From Acetobacter musti (GTDB lineage: Bacteria > Pseudomonadota > Alphaproteobacteria > Acetobacterales > Acetobacteraceae): 64,000 nt of DNA. Where the stretch lies: positions 62,001 through 126,000 of the forward strand of contig NZ_WOTB01000007.1 of the NCBI RefSeq assembly GCF_011516835.1, given 5' to 3'. The position numbers and the translations under genes are program-made. How positions within the stretch are numbered: the stretch's first letter is position 1; each line of letters starts with the position of its first letter. This document shows, piece by piece, positions 28,701-37,248 of the stretch. Below the pieces are notes generated by a model. It was not told where the DNA came from and made no database searches. It saw nothing but the letters and a program-made list of their open reading frames with translations.

Positions 28701-29270
28701 GCCTCCTACGGCTACTGGAAAGCCGCCGGCCAGGCCAACGACCTGATCCTCTTCGCCGAAGACGGTACCACCGAAGTCGCCCGCTTCACCATGCCCCGCC
28801 AGCCCCGTGAGGACGGCGAGTGCATCGCCGATTTCGTCCGCGACGTGGATGACGAGCAGCGCGACGTCATCGGCCTCCAGGTCGTTACCGTCGGTCAGAA
28901 AGCCTCCGACATCGCCCGCGACTGGTTCGAGGAAAACCGTTATCAGGACTACCTCTATCTCCACGGCCTGTCCGTCGAGGTCGCTGAGGCCATGGCCGAA
29001 TACACCCATAAGCGCATCCGCGCCGAACTAGGCTTCTCCGGCGAGGACGACCGCGACATGGATAAACTCCTTAGCCAGGGGTATCGCGGCTCACGCTACT
29101 CCTTCGGCTATCCCGCCTGCCCCCGTCTGGAAGATCAGGAACCCATCCTGAAACTCCTCGACGCCGGACGCATCGGTGTCTCTCTCTCCGACGGTTTCCA
29201 GCTTCATCCCGAGCAGTCCACCTCGGCGCTGGTGATCCTGAATCCGAAGGCGAAATACTTCACTGTTTAG
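25755..29270 (+). CDS. metH: cobalamin-dependent methionine synthase
   Basis: Cytoplasmic enzyme that moves a methyl group from 5-methyltetrahydrofolate to homocysteine through methylcobalamin. All modules are present: homocysteine domain (about 1-320, zinc cysteines in VGGCCGTSTPHIAA), pterin domain (about 350-620), cobalamin cap (about 650-740), B12 domain with the cobalt-ligand motif GDVHDIGKN and GMSGLLVKST, and the SAM-dependent reactivation domain at the C terminus with GYRGSRYSFGYPACP. The start at MTSARSP gives 1171 aa, near the family norm; an upstream ATG at 25701 is less likely. Third codon positions are dominated by C, unlike the G-rich ones in yggS, kup and hemW downstream. No B12 riboswitch was recognised upstream. 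Confidence 0.97.
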   Translation: MTSARSPRPPILEALREQVLLCDGGMGSRIQVLDLDTERDYRGQENCTEILNLSRPELIREIHRGYFEAGADMVETNSFGGSPITLSEFGLQDQAREINRIAATLAREAAESFDDDRHRYVIGSVGPGTKLPSLGNIDYDTLEAGLAEQGRGLIEGGVDAILIETCQDTLQIKAAVNGMKIARDEFGTKTPIFVQVTVETTGTLLVGPDIAAAATVIHSLGVDLMGLNCATGPQEMAEHVRWLAENWPGLLSVQPNAGLPELVNGETYYPLSPEEMASWVERFIAEDGLNIVGGCCGTSTPHIAALDAMLRSRAPSGKHRPAPVKRSPNWVPSVASLYSQTPLRQENAYFSIGERCNANGSKKWRELQEAHDWDGCVAIGREQAAEGSNALDICTAFVGRNETAEMDEVIRRFTSSVNAPLVIDSTETPVIESALKLHGGKPIINSINFEDGEHIAHERMKLARKFGAAVVALTIDETGMAKTPEDKLRIATRLVDFACTQYGLPQSDLMIDPLTFTIATGVEDDRKLGEWTLEGIHLIRERFPDIQIVLGLSNISFGLNPAARAVLNSVFLDHAVRAGMTGAIVHVSKIRPLHLIPEEEVRVAEDLIFDRRREDYDPLQRLLELFAGRKAADVAKKAKAETAPERLKDRIIDGDRKGLEADLEEAMQTMPPLDIINTVLLDGMKVVGELFGSGKMQLPFVLQSAETMKAAVAYLEPHMERKEGQARGTIVLATVKGDVHDIGKNLVDIILTNNGYRVVNLGIKIPVQDMIDAARAEKADAIGMSGLLVKSTVIMRENLQEIARQDMDLPVILGGAALTRNYVEEDCVAAYGTNGRVVYARDAFDGLSLMDHVVQGKFDDYRAAIAKRREGKVSRNAPRTPEVAEERGFGPVDVAAVQKRRHRLTKDEPVITPPFWGPRTLEADTNAVLPFLNKRSLYQFQWGFKKQGRSLEDFLAWADQELRPVLRRMLTLAEADGILRPRASYGYWKAAGQANDLILFAEDGTTEVARFTMPRQPREDGECIADFVRDVDDEQRDVIGLQVVTVGQKASDIARDWFEENRYQDYLYLHGLSVEVAEAMAEYTHKRIRAELGFSGEDDRDMDKLLSQGYRGSRYSFGYPACPRLEDQEPILKLLDAGRIGVSLSDGFQLHPEQSTSALVILNPKAKYFTV

Positions 29271-29282
29271 GAATGTTTTTCA

Positions 29283-29537
29283 GAGACTGTTTTAAAAGCC
29301 TGCTCGTGAAATCTCTGATTAATTACAGAGAAGTTTTTGGTGAAGCTTTTCTCAAAAAGCTTCAGAAGACGCCGCCTTTTTGAAAAAGGCGGCACCCAAA
29401 AACTTTTGTTTTTATCAAAGATTTATCGTTCAGTGCCCTTTGATCCCGACTGAAGTAAACGGGCGGTCGGGAAAAAGAATAACATTATCAGTTTGTTGTG
29501 AGAATTTTTGTGCATTTAAGGCTTTTGAAACAGTCTC
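29283..29537. mobile_element. MITE-like element with 19-bp terminal inverted repeats
   Basis: A 255-bp non-coding element between metH and yggS. GAGACTGTTTTAAAAGCCT at 29283-29301 and its near-perfect inverse (18 of 19) at 29519-29537 bound it. It is flanked by TCA (29280-29282) and TTA (29538-29540), compatible with a TNA target duplication as made by some IS5-family elements, with one mutation. No transposase frame exists inside, so it would need help in trans. It starts 12 bases after the metH stop. The interior holds the palindromic repeat listed separately. The region is clearly AT-richer than its surroundings. Confidence 0.6.
29331..29408. repeat. cloverleaf-like palindromic repeat
   Basis: Three nested inverted repeats: an outer stem AAGTTTTTGGTG (29331-29342) with CACCCAAAAACTT (one bulge, from 29393), a first inner hairpin GAAGCTTTT/AAAAGCTTC (29342-29350, 29355-29363), and a second GCCGCCTTTT/AAAAGGCGGC (29371-29380, 29384-29393). 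Together they could fold as a three-way junction. From memory, near-identical 'AAGTTTTTGGTGAAGCTTTT' sequences are scattered between genes of acetic acid bacteria. It may also act as a terminator for metH. Confidence 0.65.
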
Positions 29538-29756
29538 TTAAACTCTGTGCGGAGTGTTTCTGACGTCCTTTCATTATCGCGGACGAGGCTCCGGAAGCAT
29601 GCTGACTATATGTAATGACCACCCGCAATCGGGACGGCAGCGTTTCGAACGCAGAGAATGTCATAGCGGGCTGGTGGTCACAGGGCAGAAACAGAGAAGG
29701 CCGGCGTTCTGCGCACGTCACTTGACCCTGCTGTATAAACGATCATCCTTACGGTC

Positions 29757-30461
29757 ATGAACAGACAACCTCCGACGATGGCGCCCTTCGATAATGCTGT
29801 TGCCGGCGCGCTGGCGCGGGTCCGGTCAGAAATAGAGGCTGCGGCAATCACGGCGGGCCGGGACGCAAAGTCGGTTGACCTGGTCGCTGTCTCAAAGTTC
29901 CATCCAGTTGAGGCCGCAGAGGCGGCGCTTGCGGCGGGGCAGCGCATATTCGGAGAGAACCGGGTTCAGGAGGCGGCGGGGAAGTTTCCGGTGCTCAGGA
30001 CACGGTATCCCGATCTGAGGCTGCATCTGATCGGCGGACTGCAGACGAACAAGGCGCGGGAGGCGGTGCGGCTGGCGGACGTCATTGAAAGTCTGGACCG
30101 TCTTTCCCTTGCGGACGCGCTGATGAAGGCGGCGGACCAGGAAGGGAGGCTGCCGGAACTGCTGATTGAGGTGAATACAGGCGACGAGCCGCAGAAATTC
30201 GGAGTGCCCCGTGAGGAGGCGGACCGGTTTATCCGGGACTGCCGGGTGCGGTTCGGGGACCGGCTGCGGGGGCTGATGTGTATTCCGCCGGCGAACGAAG
30301 ATCCGGTGCCGCATTTCCGGTTTCTGCGTTCTCTGGCGGATGAGCACGGATTGCCGGTGCGGTCGATGGGGATGTCAGCGGATTTCCCTCTCGCCATTGC
30401 GGAGGGTGCAACGCTGGTGCGCGTGGGGACGGCAATCTTCGGGGCGCGGCCATCAGCCTGA
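29757..30461 (+). CDS. yggS: YggS/PROSC-family PLP homeostasis protein
   Basis: Cytoplasmic pyridoxal phosphate-binding protein with an alanine-racemase-like TIM barrel and no known catalytic activity; the family controls PLP pools and amino acid balance. The PLP lysine lies in VAVSKFHPVEA, followed by FGENRVQEA, LHLIGGLQTNKAREAV, FGVPREEA and the phosphate-binding end MGMSADFPLAIAEG with VRVGTAIFGAR, all family hallmarks. Length 234 aa is normal. It follows the MITE-like element and precedes kup by 197 bp on the same strand. Confidence 0.95.
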   Translation: MNRQPPTMAPFDNAVAGALARVRSEIEAAAITAGRDAKSVDLVAVSKFHPVEAAEAALAAGQRIFGENRVQEAAGKFPVLRTRYPDLRLHLIGGLQTNKAREAVRLADVIESLDRLSLADALMKAADQEGRLPELLIEVNTGDEPQKFGVPREEADRFIRDCRVRFGDRLRGLMCIPPANEDPVPHFRFLRSLADEHGLPVRSMGMSADFPLAIAEGATLVRVGTAIFGARPSA

Positions 30462-30658
30462 CTTTGATGGCTGCTGGCGGGCTGTCGTGGGAGGGTGAGC
30501 CGGAAAGGGCTTTCGGGGAGCATGGGTGATGGTCCGGCGAGCCGGGTGGTGCGGGGTTGCCGTCACAGCGGCGTTCGCCGTAAGTCGATCGTGGCGCAAT
30601 TTACCGCGAGCGCGGGCCGGATGCACCGCATGGCCGCGCGAGGGAGTCTGACTGAACC

Positions 30659-32731
30659 ATGACTGGAACCGCGACATCGTCTGGGGATCACAACGCCACG
30701 CCCGCTTCGGGTGCAGGCGCGAGTGACAAGGGTGCCGCTGGCAAGGCAGCAGGAGCGCGCGATAGCGGGCATCCTGATACCGGGCATCCGGACGCAGGGC
30801 ATACAGGTGCGGCGGCGAAACGTGTTCCGCATATTACCGAGTTCGACGCGGACGCACCGCAACATGCGGCGGCTCCGGTAGGGTTCGCGGCTCTGCTGAG
30901 TGTGCTTGGTGTTGTTTATGGCGATATCGGCACGAGCCCGCTTTATGCGCTGCGGTCCACGATCGAGGTCGTGACGGGACATCATCAGATTCAGGATTCG
31001 GAAGTGATGGGCATCTGCAGCCTCATCTTCTGGACGCTGATTGTGGTGGTGACGGTCAAATACGTCATGCTGGTGATGCGGGCGGACCACAACGGCGAGG
31101 GCGGAATTCTGGCTCTGACCTCGCTGGCGCAGCGCGTGGTTTCCACCCCTAAGGCCCGTCTGGTGCTCGGACTGACGGGCATTGCGGGGGCCTGTCTGTT
31201 CTTTGGCGATGGTGTGATCACTCCGGCGATTTCCGTTCTTTCGGCCATTGAGGGGGTCGAGGTCAGCCTGCCGGGCGCGCGGGACTTCGTGATCCCGATG
31301 GCGATTGCGGTGATTATCGGTCTGTTCAGCGTGCAGTGGCTCGGGACGGGCAAGGTCGGGACGATTTTCGGTCCGGTCATGCTGCTCTGGTTCGGCTCGC
31401 TGGGGCTGATGGGGCTGGTGGAGATTCTGCACCATCCCGGAATTCTGTTTGCGTTGCTGCCCACCTACGCCCTGATGTTCATCATTCATCACGGAGCGCT
31501 GTCGTTTATGGCGCTCGGCTCCGTGGTGCTGTGTGTGACCGGTGCGGAGGCGCTTTACGCGGATATGGGGCATTTCGGCGCGCAGCCGATCCGCTATGCG
31601 TGGAATTTCTTCGTTCTGCCGATGCTGGTGCTGAACTATTTCGGGCAGGGGGCGCTGATCATTGCCGAGCCGGGTGCGCTGGCCAATCCCTTCTTTATGC
31701 TGGCGCCGCACGCGATGCAGGTCCCGCTGGTTATTCTGGCGACGTTTGCGACGGTGATTGCCAGTCAGGCAGGGATTTCCGGCGGCTTTCAGGTATGTCG
31801 CCAGCTGATTCAACTCGGCTATCTGCCGCGGATGCGGATCGTGCACACCAATGCCGAGGAGGAAGGGCAGATCTATCTGCCGGACTTCAACCGGTTTCTC
31901 GCGGTGGGTGCCATTCTGCTGGTGATTGCGTTCCGCAGTTCGGACGCGCTGGCGGCGGCTTATGGCATCGCGGTGACGGGAACGTTCATCTGCACGACCT
32001 GTCTGTGTTTCGTGGTGTTCCGGCGGCATTTCAAATGGTCGGAACGGGCGACACTGGCGACGTTCATCCCCTTTCTGATCATTGACACGACATTCTTTTC
32101 AGCCAATGCCCTGAAAATTCCCGATGGTGGCTGGGTGCCGCTGATGCTGGGCTGTGTGCTGACTCTGATGATGACGACGTGGAAACGGGGCCGGAGCCTG
32201 ATCATTGCGCGGCAGGGGCAGGACAGTCTGCCGATGGGGTCGTTCATCGCCCGTCTGCCGCAGTCCCGGACTATCCGCGTCCCCGGCATGGCCGTGTTTC
32301 TGACGGCGACGCCGGAGTTTGTGCCGCCCTGCCTGCTTCACAATCTGAAGCACAACAAGGTTCTGCACGATCATGTGCTGTTTGTGACGATCGAGAACCT
32401 GGATCAGCCGGAAGCGGATCGCGGGCATCGCGTCGCGGTGGAAGAACTGGCGCACGATATGTACCGGGTCATCCTGCGTTATGGCTTTATGGAAACACCG
32501 AACATTCCGCGTGCGCTGGTGGAACTGAAGGCGAATGGCGTGGACTTCGATCCGCTGCAGGCGTCCTACTTCATTTCGCGTGAGCTGGTGACGCGCTCCT
32601 CGATTCCGAAAATGGCGCGGTGGCGGCTGTCGCTGTTCCTGTTCATGGCGCGCAATGCGACGCCGGCGACGGAATTCTTCCGGATTCCGATGGATCGCGT
32701 GGTCGAACTGGGCGTAAAAGTAGCGATCTGA
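30659..32731 (+). CDS. kup: Kup-family potassium uptake transporter
   Basis: Inner membrane K+/H+ symporter of the Kup/HAK/KT family, 690 aa. After a polar His/Asp/Gly-rich N-terminal leader of about 75 residues, longer than usual, come about 12 transmembrane helices starting at [20 protein letters not shown], the family signature. Other hallmarks are [19 protein letters not shown] and [17 protein letters not shown] hydrophilic C-terminal domain of about 160 residues follows, ending [11 protein letters not shown]. The repeated Asp-Ser-Gly-His-Pro motif of the leader ([12 protein letters not shown]) is unusual and may be disordered. HemW lies 145 bp downstream. Confidence 0.96.
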   Translation: MTGTATSSGDHNATPASGAGASDKGAAGKAAGARDSGHPDTGHPDAGHTGAAAKRVPHITEFDADAPQHAAAPVGFAALLSVLGVVYGDIGTSPLYALRSTIEVVTGHHQIQDSEVMGICSLIFWTLIVVVTVKYVMLVMRADHNGEGGILALTSLAQRVVSTPKARLVLGLTGIAGACLFFGDGVITPAISVLSAIEGVEVSLPGARDFVIPMAIAVIIGLFSVQWLGTGKVGTIFGPVMLLWFGSLGLMGLVEILHHPGILFALLPTYALMFIIHHGALSFMALGSVVLCVTGAEALYADMGHFGAQPIRYAWNFFVLPMLVLNYFGQGALIIAEPGALANPFFMLAPHAMQVPLVILATFATVIASQAGISGGFQVCRQLIQLGYLPRMRIVHTNAEEEGQIYLPDFNRFLAVGAILLVIAFRSSDALAAAYGIAVTGTFICTTCLCFVVFRRHFKWSERATLATFIPFLIIDTTFFSANALKIPDGGWVPLMLGCVLTLMMTTWKRGRSLIIARQGQDSLPMGSFIARLPQSRTIRVPGMAVFLTATPEFVPPCLLHNLKHNKVLHDHVLFVTIENLDQPEADRGHRVAVEELAHDMYRVILRYGFMETPNIPRALVELKANGVDFDPLQASYFISRELVTRSSIPKMARWRLSLFLFMARNATPATEFFRIPMDRVVELGVKVAI

Positions 32732-32876
32732 GGGGAGCGCCGCATCCGGGGCTCTGTCCGAAACCGGGCGGCGTTCGCAGGCGCGTCCGGATGCCGTTTT
32801 GTAACACAGATCAGGATGCGGGAAGCCTTGCTTCCTGCCGGCTCCGGGCAGAGTCTGGAAAAGCAGGATCAAAGCG

Positions 32877-34058
32877 ATGACAGCCACCCCGCCGCCGGAA
32901 GTGCAGGCTGATGAGCCGCTGGCACTGTATATTCACTGGCCGTTCTGTCTTTCCAGATGTCCCTATTGCGACTTCAACAGCCATGTCCGGGAGCGGATTC
33001 CGGCGGAACGGTTCATCGTCGCGTTGCGGCGCGAACTGGCATATGAGGCGGCGCTGCTCGGGCGAAGGCGGCTGACATCGATCTTCTTCGGGGGTGGTAC
33101 GCCATCGCTGATGCCGCCGGACGGCGTGGCCGCGCTGATTGAGGATGCGCGAACGCTGTTCGATGCGGCTTCTGATATCGAGATCACCATGGAGGCCAAT
33201 CCGACGAGTGTGGAGGCGGCGCGGCTGCGGGGGTTCCGGGAGGCTGGAGTCAACCGGGTTTCTCTGGGGATTCAGTCGCTGCGGAGCGATGTGCTGACAT
33301 TTCTGGGGCGGGAACATTCGGCGGAGCAGGCGGTTGCGGCGCTGGGGATGGCACGGATGCTGTTTCCACGGGTGACGTTCGATCTGATTTACGCGCGGCC
33401 GGAGCAGTCGCTGGCTGACTGGCGGGAGGAGCTGGACCAGGCGCTGACGCTGGTGGCGGATCATGTGTCGCTTTATCAGCTGACAATCGAGCAGGGTACA
33501 CGGTTTGAAGGACTGCATCGACAGGGGGAGATCGTGCTGCCGGACGAAGAACTGGCGGCGGCACTGTATGCGGAGACGGGCGACGTAGCGGCGCGGCATG
33601 GACTTGAAGCGTATGAGGTGTCGAATTACGCGGCGCCCGGAGCGGAAAGCCGGCACAATCTGACGTACTGGCATTATGGCGATTATCTGGGGATCGGGCC
33701 GGGCGCGCATGGGCGGGTGACGCGTGGTGGCGCTCTGCTGGCGACACGGCGGCATCGGGCACCGGAGTCCTGGGCGGATCTGGTGGAACGAACGGGATCG
33801 GGGCAGACCGGAGCCGATCCTCTGGAGGCGCGGGACCGGGCGCGGGAGATGCTGCTCATGGGACTGCGATTGTCGGAGGGTGTGGACGCGGGACGGTTCC
33901 GGATGCGGACGGAGATGGCTCTGGAGGATGCGATTGATGCCGCCGTTCTCGAGATGTGTGTGGACGAGGGATATCTGGAGCGGACGAGCGGCGGAATCCG
34001 GGCGACACCCGAAGGACGGCTGCGGCTGGAGGCGATTCTGCCCCGGCTGGTATTGTGA
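32877..34058 (+). CDS. hemW: HemW-type radical SAM protein (haem chaperone)
   Basis: Cytoplasmic radical SAM protein of 393 aa, once annotated as oxygen-independent coproporphyrinogen III oxidase but now considered a haem chaperone. The [4Fe-4S] motif CLSRCPYCDFNSH (CxxxCxxC plus a nearby Cys position replaced by F in the HemN-type fourth site) lies near residue 25-35. The SAM-binding GGGTPSLMP and TMEANPTS follow, as does GVNRVSLGIQS. The C terminus has the HemW/HemN_C domain (ALEAYEVSNYAAPGAES, LMGLRLSEGVDAGRF). True HemN has extra N-terminal residues that this protein lacks. The start ATG lies 145 bp after kup. Confidence 0.93.
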   Translation: MTATPPPEVQADEPLALYIHWPFCLSRCPYCDFNSHVRERIPAERFIVALRRELAYEAALLGRRRLTSIFFGGGTPSLMPPDGVAALIEDARTLFDAASDIEITMEANPTSVEAARLRGFREAGVNRVSLGIQSLRSDVLTFLGREHSAEQAVAALGMARMLFPRVTFDLIYARPEQSLADWREELDQALTLVADHVSLYQLTIEQGTRFEGLHRQGEIVLPDEELAAALYAETGDVAARHGLEAYEVSNYAAPGAESRHNLTYWHYGDYLGIGPGAHGRVTRGGALLATRRHRAPESWADLVERTGSGQTGADPLEARDRAREMLLMGLRLSEGVDAGRFRMRTEMALEDAIDAAVLEMCVDEGYLERTSGGIRATPEGRLRLEAILPRLVL

Positions 34059-34266
34059 GGCCGACGTTCTCTTCCGCCGATAAAGGGCGCGCCGTTGCGG
34101 ATAGCCGGCCGTGCTGGCCTCATGTGTTAATAATGAGGTAAACCCAACGCGGCACGTTGCCCGTCATTTAAAATCGTCTACGACAGAAGGCGGCCTTTGA
34201 TGGCGTAAATCCGCAAGGCGCGATACCGCGCTCCGGAAGTCTCTGGAGAAAGTTCGTTCAGCTGAC

Positions 34267-34734
34267 ATGACGCGCAAGAGTCAAATGCCCGATGTCCCGG
34301 TTGTCTCTGATGCAACCGCGTCTTCCCCGCTTCAGACGATTGCGTGGCTGGTGACGCCGCCGGCAGGGAAGAGCTGGGTGACAAATGACGATCCGGAACG
34401 ATATCGCACTCTGGGCTATGTGATTGAGCCGCTTGTGCTGGAAACGGCTGCCCGGGAGGCAGTTTCAGGCGCGGTGGAAAAAGAGCGTCGGACCGGAGCA
34501 GCGCGGCATGCGGACGATCTTGTGGCTCTCGCCCAGATTGTCAGACGACTAAGGCATATCGTTGAAAACGACTATGACTATGACAACCAGAAGATTCGCG
34601 AAGATCTGATGAAATGGGGATTTGTCGAGCAACGTGCCGGACCGCCGTTGCTGCCGACAAAAGAGGGACGGCGTCTGGATAATATTCTGGAGCTGGAATG
34701 GCTGCGAACGAAAGCCCGCTGGGGAGTCCGATAG
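34267..34734 (+). CDS. unknown protein, 155 aa
   Basis: Family not recognised. A disordered N terminus of about 20 residues precedes a mixed alpha/beta core. Helical segments are visible at about 70-125 (AREAVSGAVEKERRTGAARHA, quoted in part; LVALAQIVRRLRHIVE), followed by a winged-helix-like segment (IREDLMKWGFVEQR then LLPTKEGRRLDNILELEWL). That last part resembles the recognition/wing portion of small winged-helix domains, but no standard family fits. No signal peptide. Codon use matches its neighbours, and the antisense frames are weaker, so it is probably real. Confidence 0.6.
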   Translation: MTRKSQMPDVPVVSDATASSPLQTIAWLVTPPAGKSWVTNDDPERYRTLGYVIEPLVLETAAREAVSGAVEKERRTGAARHADDLVALAQIVRRLRHIVENDYDYDNQKIREDLMKWGFVEQRAGPPLLPTKEGRRLDNILELEWLRTKARWGVR

Positions 34735-34950
34735 AGCGGCAGTCGCCGGGGCACATGCGACCGGGAACAGTCGAACCGATTTTTCAGACGGCCAGATGCC
34801 GGATACTCCGGCGCGGGACTGAGGGCTGTTCCGCAACACATAAATTTTTTCACCCGGAAACCGGCAGATTACGTTGACTGTAAAATACAGCGATGCGTAA
34901 CGGACAGATCAGCGCCGTGTCATGTCTGGCGAACAATGAAATGGAAGACT

Positions 34951-35820
34951 ATGCGCCTGGGTGACGAGAGAGAAAGCAGCAACATCGAAGACCGTCGTGG
35001 TCAGGGTGGCGGTAGCAGAGTGCCGGTCCGGATTGGCGGGATTGGTGGGGTAATCCTTGTTCTGGGCGCGCTTTACTTCGGCGTTGATCCTCAGCTGGTG
35101 CTTAATCTGCTCAATGGCGCGCAGTCTTCCGGCGATACGGCGCCGGTCGCATCTCAGGCCCCGGCGGCGGGAGATGATGCCGGTAAGGTTTTTATTGCCA
35201 GGGTGCTGGCCTCCACTGAGGATGTCTGGACGTCTTATTTCCAAGCAATGGGGCAAACCTATCATGCTCCGCATCTCGTGCTTTTTACGGACGGCGTACA
35301 GTCCGCCTGTGGCTTCGCGCAGACTTCCTCAGGACCGTTTTACTGCCCTGCCGACCAGAAAGTGTATCTGGACCTCGGATTCTTCAGGGAGTTGCGGGAC
35401 CGGCTGGGAGCGGGAGGAGATTTTGCGCAGGCTTACGTCGTGGCGCACGAGGTTGGGCATCATGTTCAGAATGAACTTGGTATCATGTCCAGGACTGACC
35501 GGCAGCGTCGCGCGGGTCTGACAGATGACGGGCCGGCGGGTCTGTCCGTCAGAACAGAACTTCAGGCTGACTGTTTCGCCGGTGTATGGGCGAAACGGGC
35601 TGACGATGCGAAGAAGATTTTGCAGTCCGGGGATATAGAGCAGGGGCTCAATGCGGCAGCGGCTGTGGGGGACGACAGGCTGCAGAAAGAAACCCAGGGC
35701 TATGTCGTGCCGGACAGTTTCACTCATGGCACGTCCGCACAGCGTGCCGGATGGTTCCGTCGTGGCCTGCAGTCAGGCGACGTAAAGCAATGCGATACGT
35801 TCGGAGCGCCTTCCCTCTGA
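34951..35820 (+). CDS. ypfJ: YpfJ-family neutral zinc metallopeptidase
   Basis: Membrane-anchored putative metallopeptidase of 289 aa. The N terminus has the family hallmark RESSNIEDRRG, then one transmembrane helix (about 30-50, GIGGVILVLGALYFGV) and an extracytoplasmic catalytic domain with the zinc motif AHEVGHHVQN (HEVGH) and a downstream ELQADCFAGVWA, which supplies the third ligand. The ending DTFGA is also typical. An earlier ATG at 34936 exists, but the one at 34951 has GGAAG at the right distance. The substrate of this family is unknown. It stands alone between an unknown gene and the MFS-tpm pair. Confidence 0.9.
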   Translation: MRLGDERESSNIEDRRGQGGGSRVPVRIGGIGGVILVLGALYFGVDPQLVLNLLNGAQSSGDTAPVASQAPAAGDDAGKVFIARVLASTEDVWTSYFQAMGQTYHAPHLVLFTDGVQSACGFAQTSSGPFYCPADQKVYLDLGFFRELRDRLGAGGDFAQAYVVAHEVGHHVQNELGIMSRTDRQRRAGLTDDGPAGLSVRTELQADCFAGVWAKRADDAKKILQSGDIEQGLNAAAAVGDDRLQKETQGYVVPDSFTHGTSAQRAGWFRRGLQSGDVKQCDTFGAPSL

Positions 35821-35952
35821 ACGGACACGACTGAAGGTTGCTGCCGCTGCTTACTGATCTTCCCGGCCCGACGTGATCACAGCGAGGCTCCTGTGCTCAT
35901 GCAGGGAAATCCTGTCATCCTCCGCTTTTTCTGACCCAGGCTTTCGCAGTTT

Positions 35953-37233
35953 ATGTCTTCTTTCCGGAACGCTTCGTTCTCTCCCGCCGGCTCCGCATTC
36001 CTGCAGATGCGTACCTTTGCGCTTGCATCTCTGGGCGGAGCGCTGGAATTTTACGATTTTGTGATCTTTGCCTTTCTGACAAAGATAATTGCGGCGCATT
36101 TTTTCCCGCTCACTCAGGCGGACTGGCTGCGGCAGACCGAGACGTTCGGTCTGTTTGGCGCCGGATATCTGGCCAGGCCACTCGGAGGGCTGGTGATGGC
36201 GCATTTTGGCGATGTGTCCGGCCGGAAAAAGGTATTCACATTCAGCGTGTTGCTGATGGCGGTCCCCACACTGATGATGGGGCTTTTACCGGGATATGAC
36301 GTGCTTGGCGCCGGCGCCCCGCTGATCCTGCTGATTTTGCGGGTGATGCAGGGTGCGGCGATTGGAGGAGAGGCTCCCGGTGGATGGGTGTTTGTCTCGG
36401 AGCATGCACCACCCGGACGTGCCGGGCTTGCGGTCGGGTTGCTGACCGGCGGGCTGACTGGCGGCATTCTGCTTGGCTCCACGGTAATTCTCGCCATGCA
36501 CGGTTTCATGACGGCGGACGAGATCGCTGATCATGGCTGGAGAATTCCGTTTCTTCTGGGTGGCATCTTTGGTCTGGGCGCCATGGTGTTGCGGCGCTGG
36601 CTGGACGAGACGCCGGTGTTTCGCGAGATGCATGCGCGGGCGGAAATTTCGGACACGCTTCCGGTCTGGATTTTACTGAAGCGGCATCGGCGGGCCGTAT
36701 TGTGTTCGATGGCGACGACCTGGACACTGACGGCGGCAATCGTCGTTCTTGTCCTGATGATGCCGCCTCTGATGCAGACGCTGCATCATATTTCTCCCGA
36801 AGAAACGATGCGGGCCAGTCTGGCGTCAACATTATGCCTGACATTTTCCGTTATTATATCAGGAGCATTAACGGATTTTCTTCCTTTGCGGAGGCTGGCG
36901 CTGCTTTACGCAGGAATACTCGCTCTGGGTGCATCCGCACTGTACGGGCTGGCTCCGCGCTGGCCGGGTACTCTGGTGGAATGGGCTGCTGTAAGCGGGC
37001 TTTGCTGTGGCTTTGTGGCGCTGGTTCCGGTGGGAATGCTGCGGGCTTTTCCGCCCGCTGTCCGGTTTTCGGGTGTTTCTCTGTCCTACAATATTTCCTA
37101 CGCTGTTTTCGGTGGTCTGACGCCGGCCATGATTTCGTCTCTCGTGCCGCAAACGCCGCTTGCGCCGGCGCTTTATGTCTCAGGGACGGCTCTTGTCGGA
37201 CTGATCGGGCTCTGGTTTTCACCGGAAGAGTAG
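35953..37233 (+). CDS. MFS transporter, metabolite:H+ symporter type
   Basis: Inner membrane carrier of 426 aa with about 12 transmembrane helices. The opening FALASLGGALEFYDFVIFAF and the loop GHFGDVSGRKKVFTFSVLLM-like segment (AHFGDVSGRKKVFTFS) are the signature of the metabolite:H+ symporter branch (ProP, KgtP, ShiA relatives). LILRVMQGAAIGGEAPGGWV is the matching helix 4-5 signature. The substrate, probably an organic acid or amino acid derivative, cannot be told from the sequence. The thiopurine methyltransferase-like gene begins 15 bases downstream, so the two are probably cotranscribed. Confidence 0.92.
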   Translation: MSSFRNASFSPAGSAFLQMRTFALASLGGALEFYDFVIFAFLTKIIAAHFFPLTQADWLRQTETFGLFGAGYLARPLGGLVMAHFGDVSGRKKVFTFSVLLMAVPTLMMGLLPGYDVLGAGAPLILLILRVMQGAAIGGEAPGGWVFVSEHAPPGRAGLAVGLLTGGLTGGILLGSTVILAMHGFMTADEIADHGWRIPFLLGGIFGLGAMVLRRWLDETPVFREMHARAEISDTLPVWILLKRHRRAVLCSMATTWTLTAAIVVLVLMMPPLMQTLHHISPEETMRASLASTLCLTFSVIISGALTDFLPLRRLALLYAGILALGASALYGLAPRWPGTLVEWAAVSGLCCGFVALVPVGMLRAFPPAVRFSGVSLSYNISYAVFGGLTPAMISSLVPQTPLAPALYVSGTALVGLIGLWFSPEE

Positions 37234-37248
37234 AGGTTACCCTGAATC

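Noticed and set aside
30563-32029. 488-residue open frame antisense to kup
   Set aside because: His/Arg/Gln-rich reverse translation of hydrophobic Leu/Val codons, typical of a shadow of a membrane protein gene.
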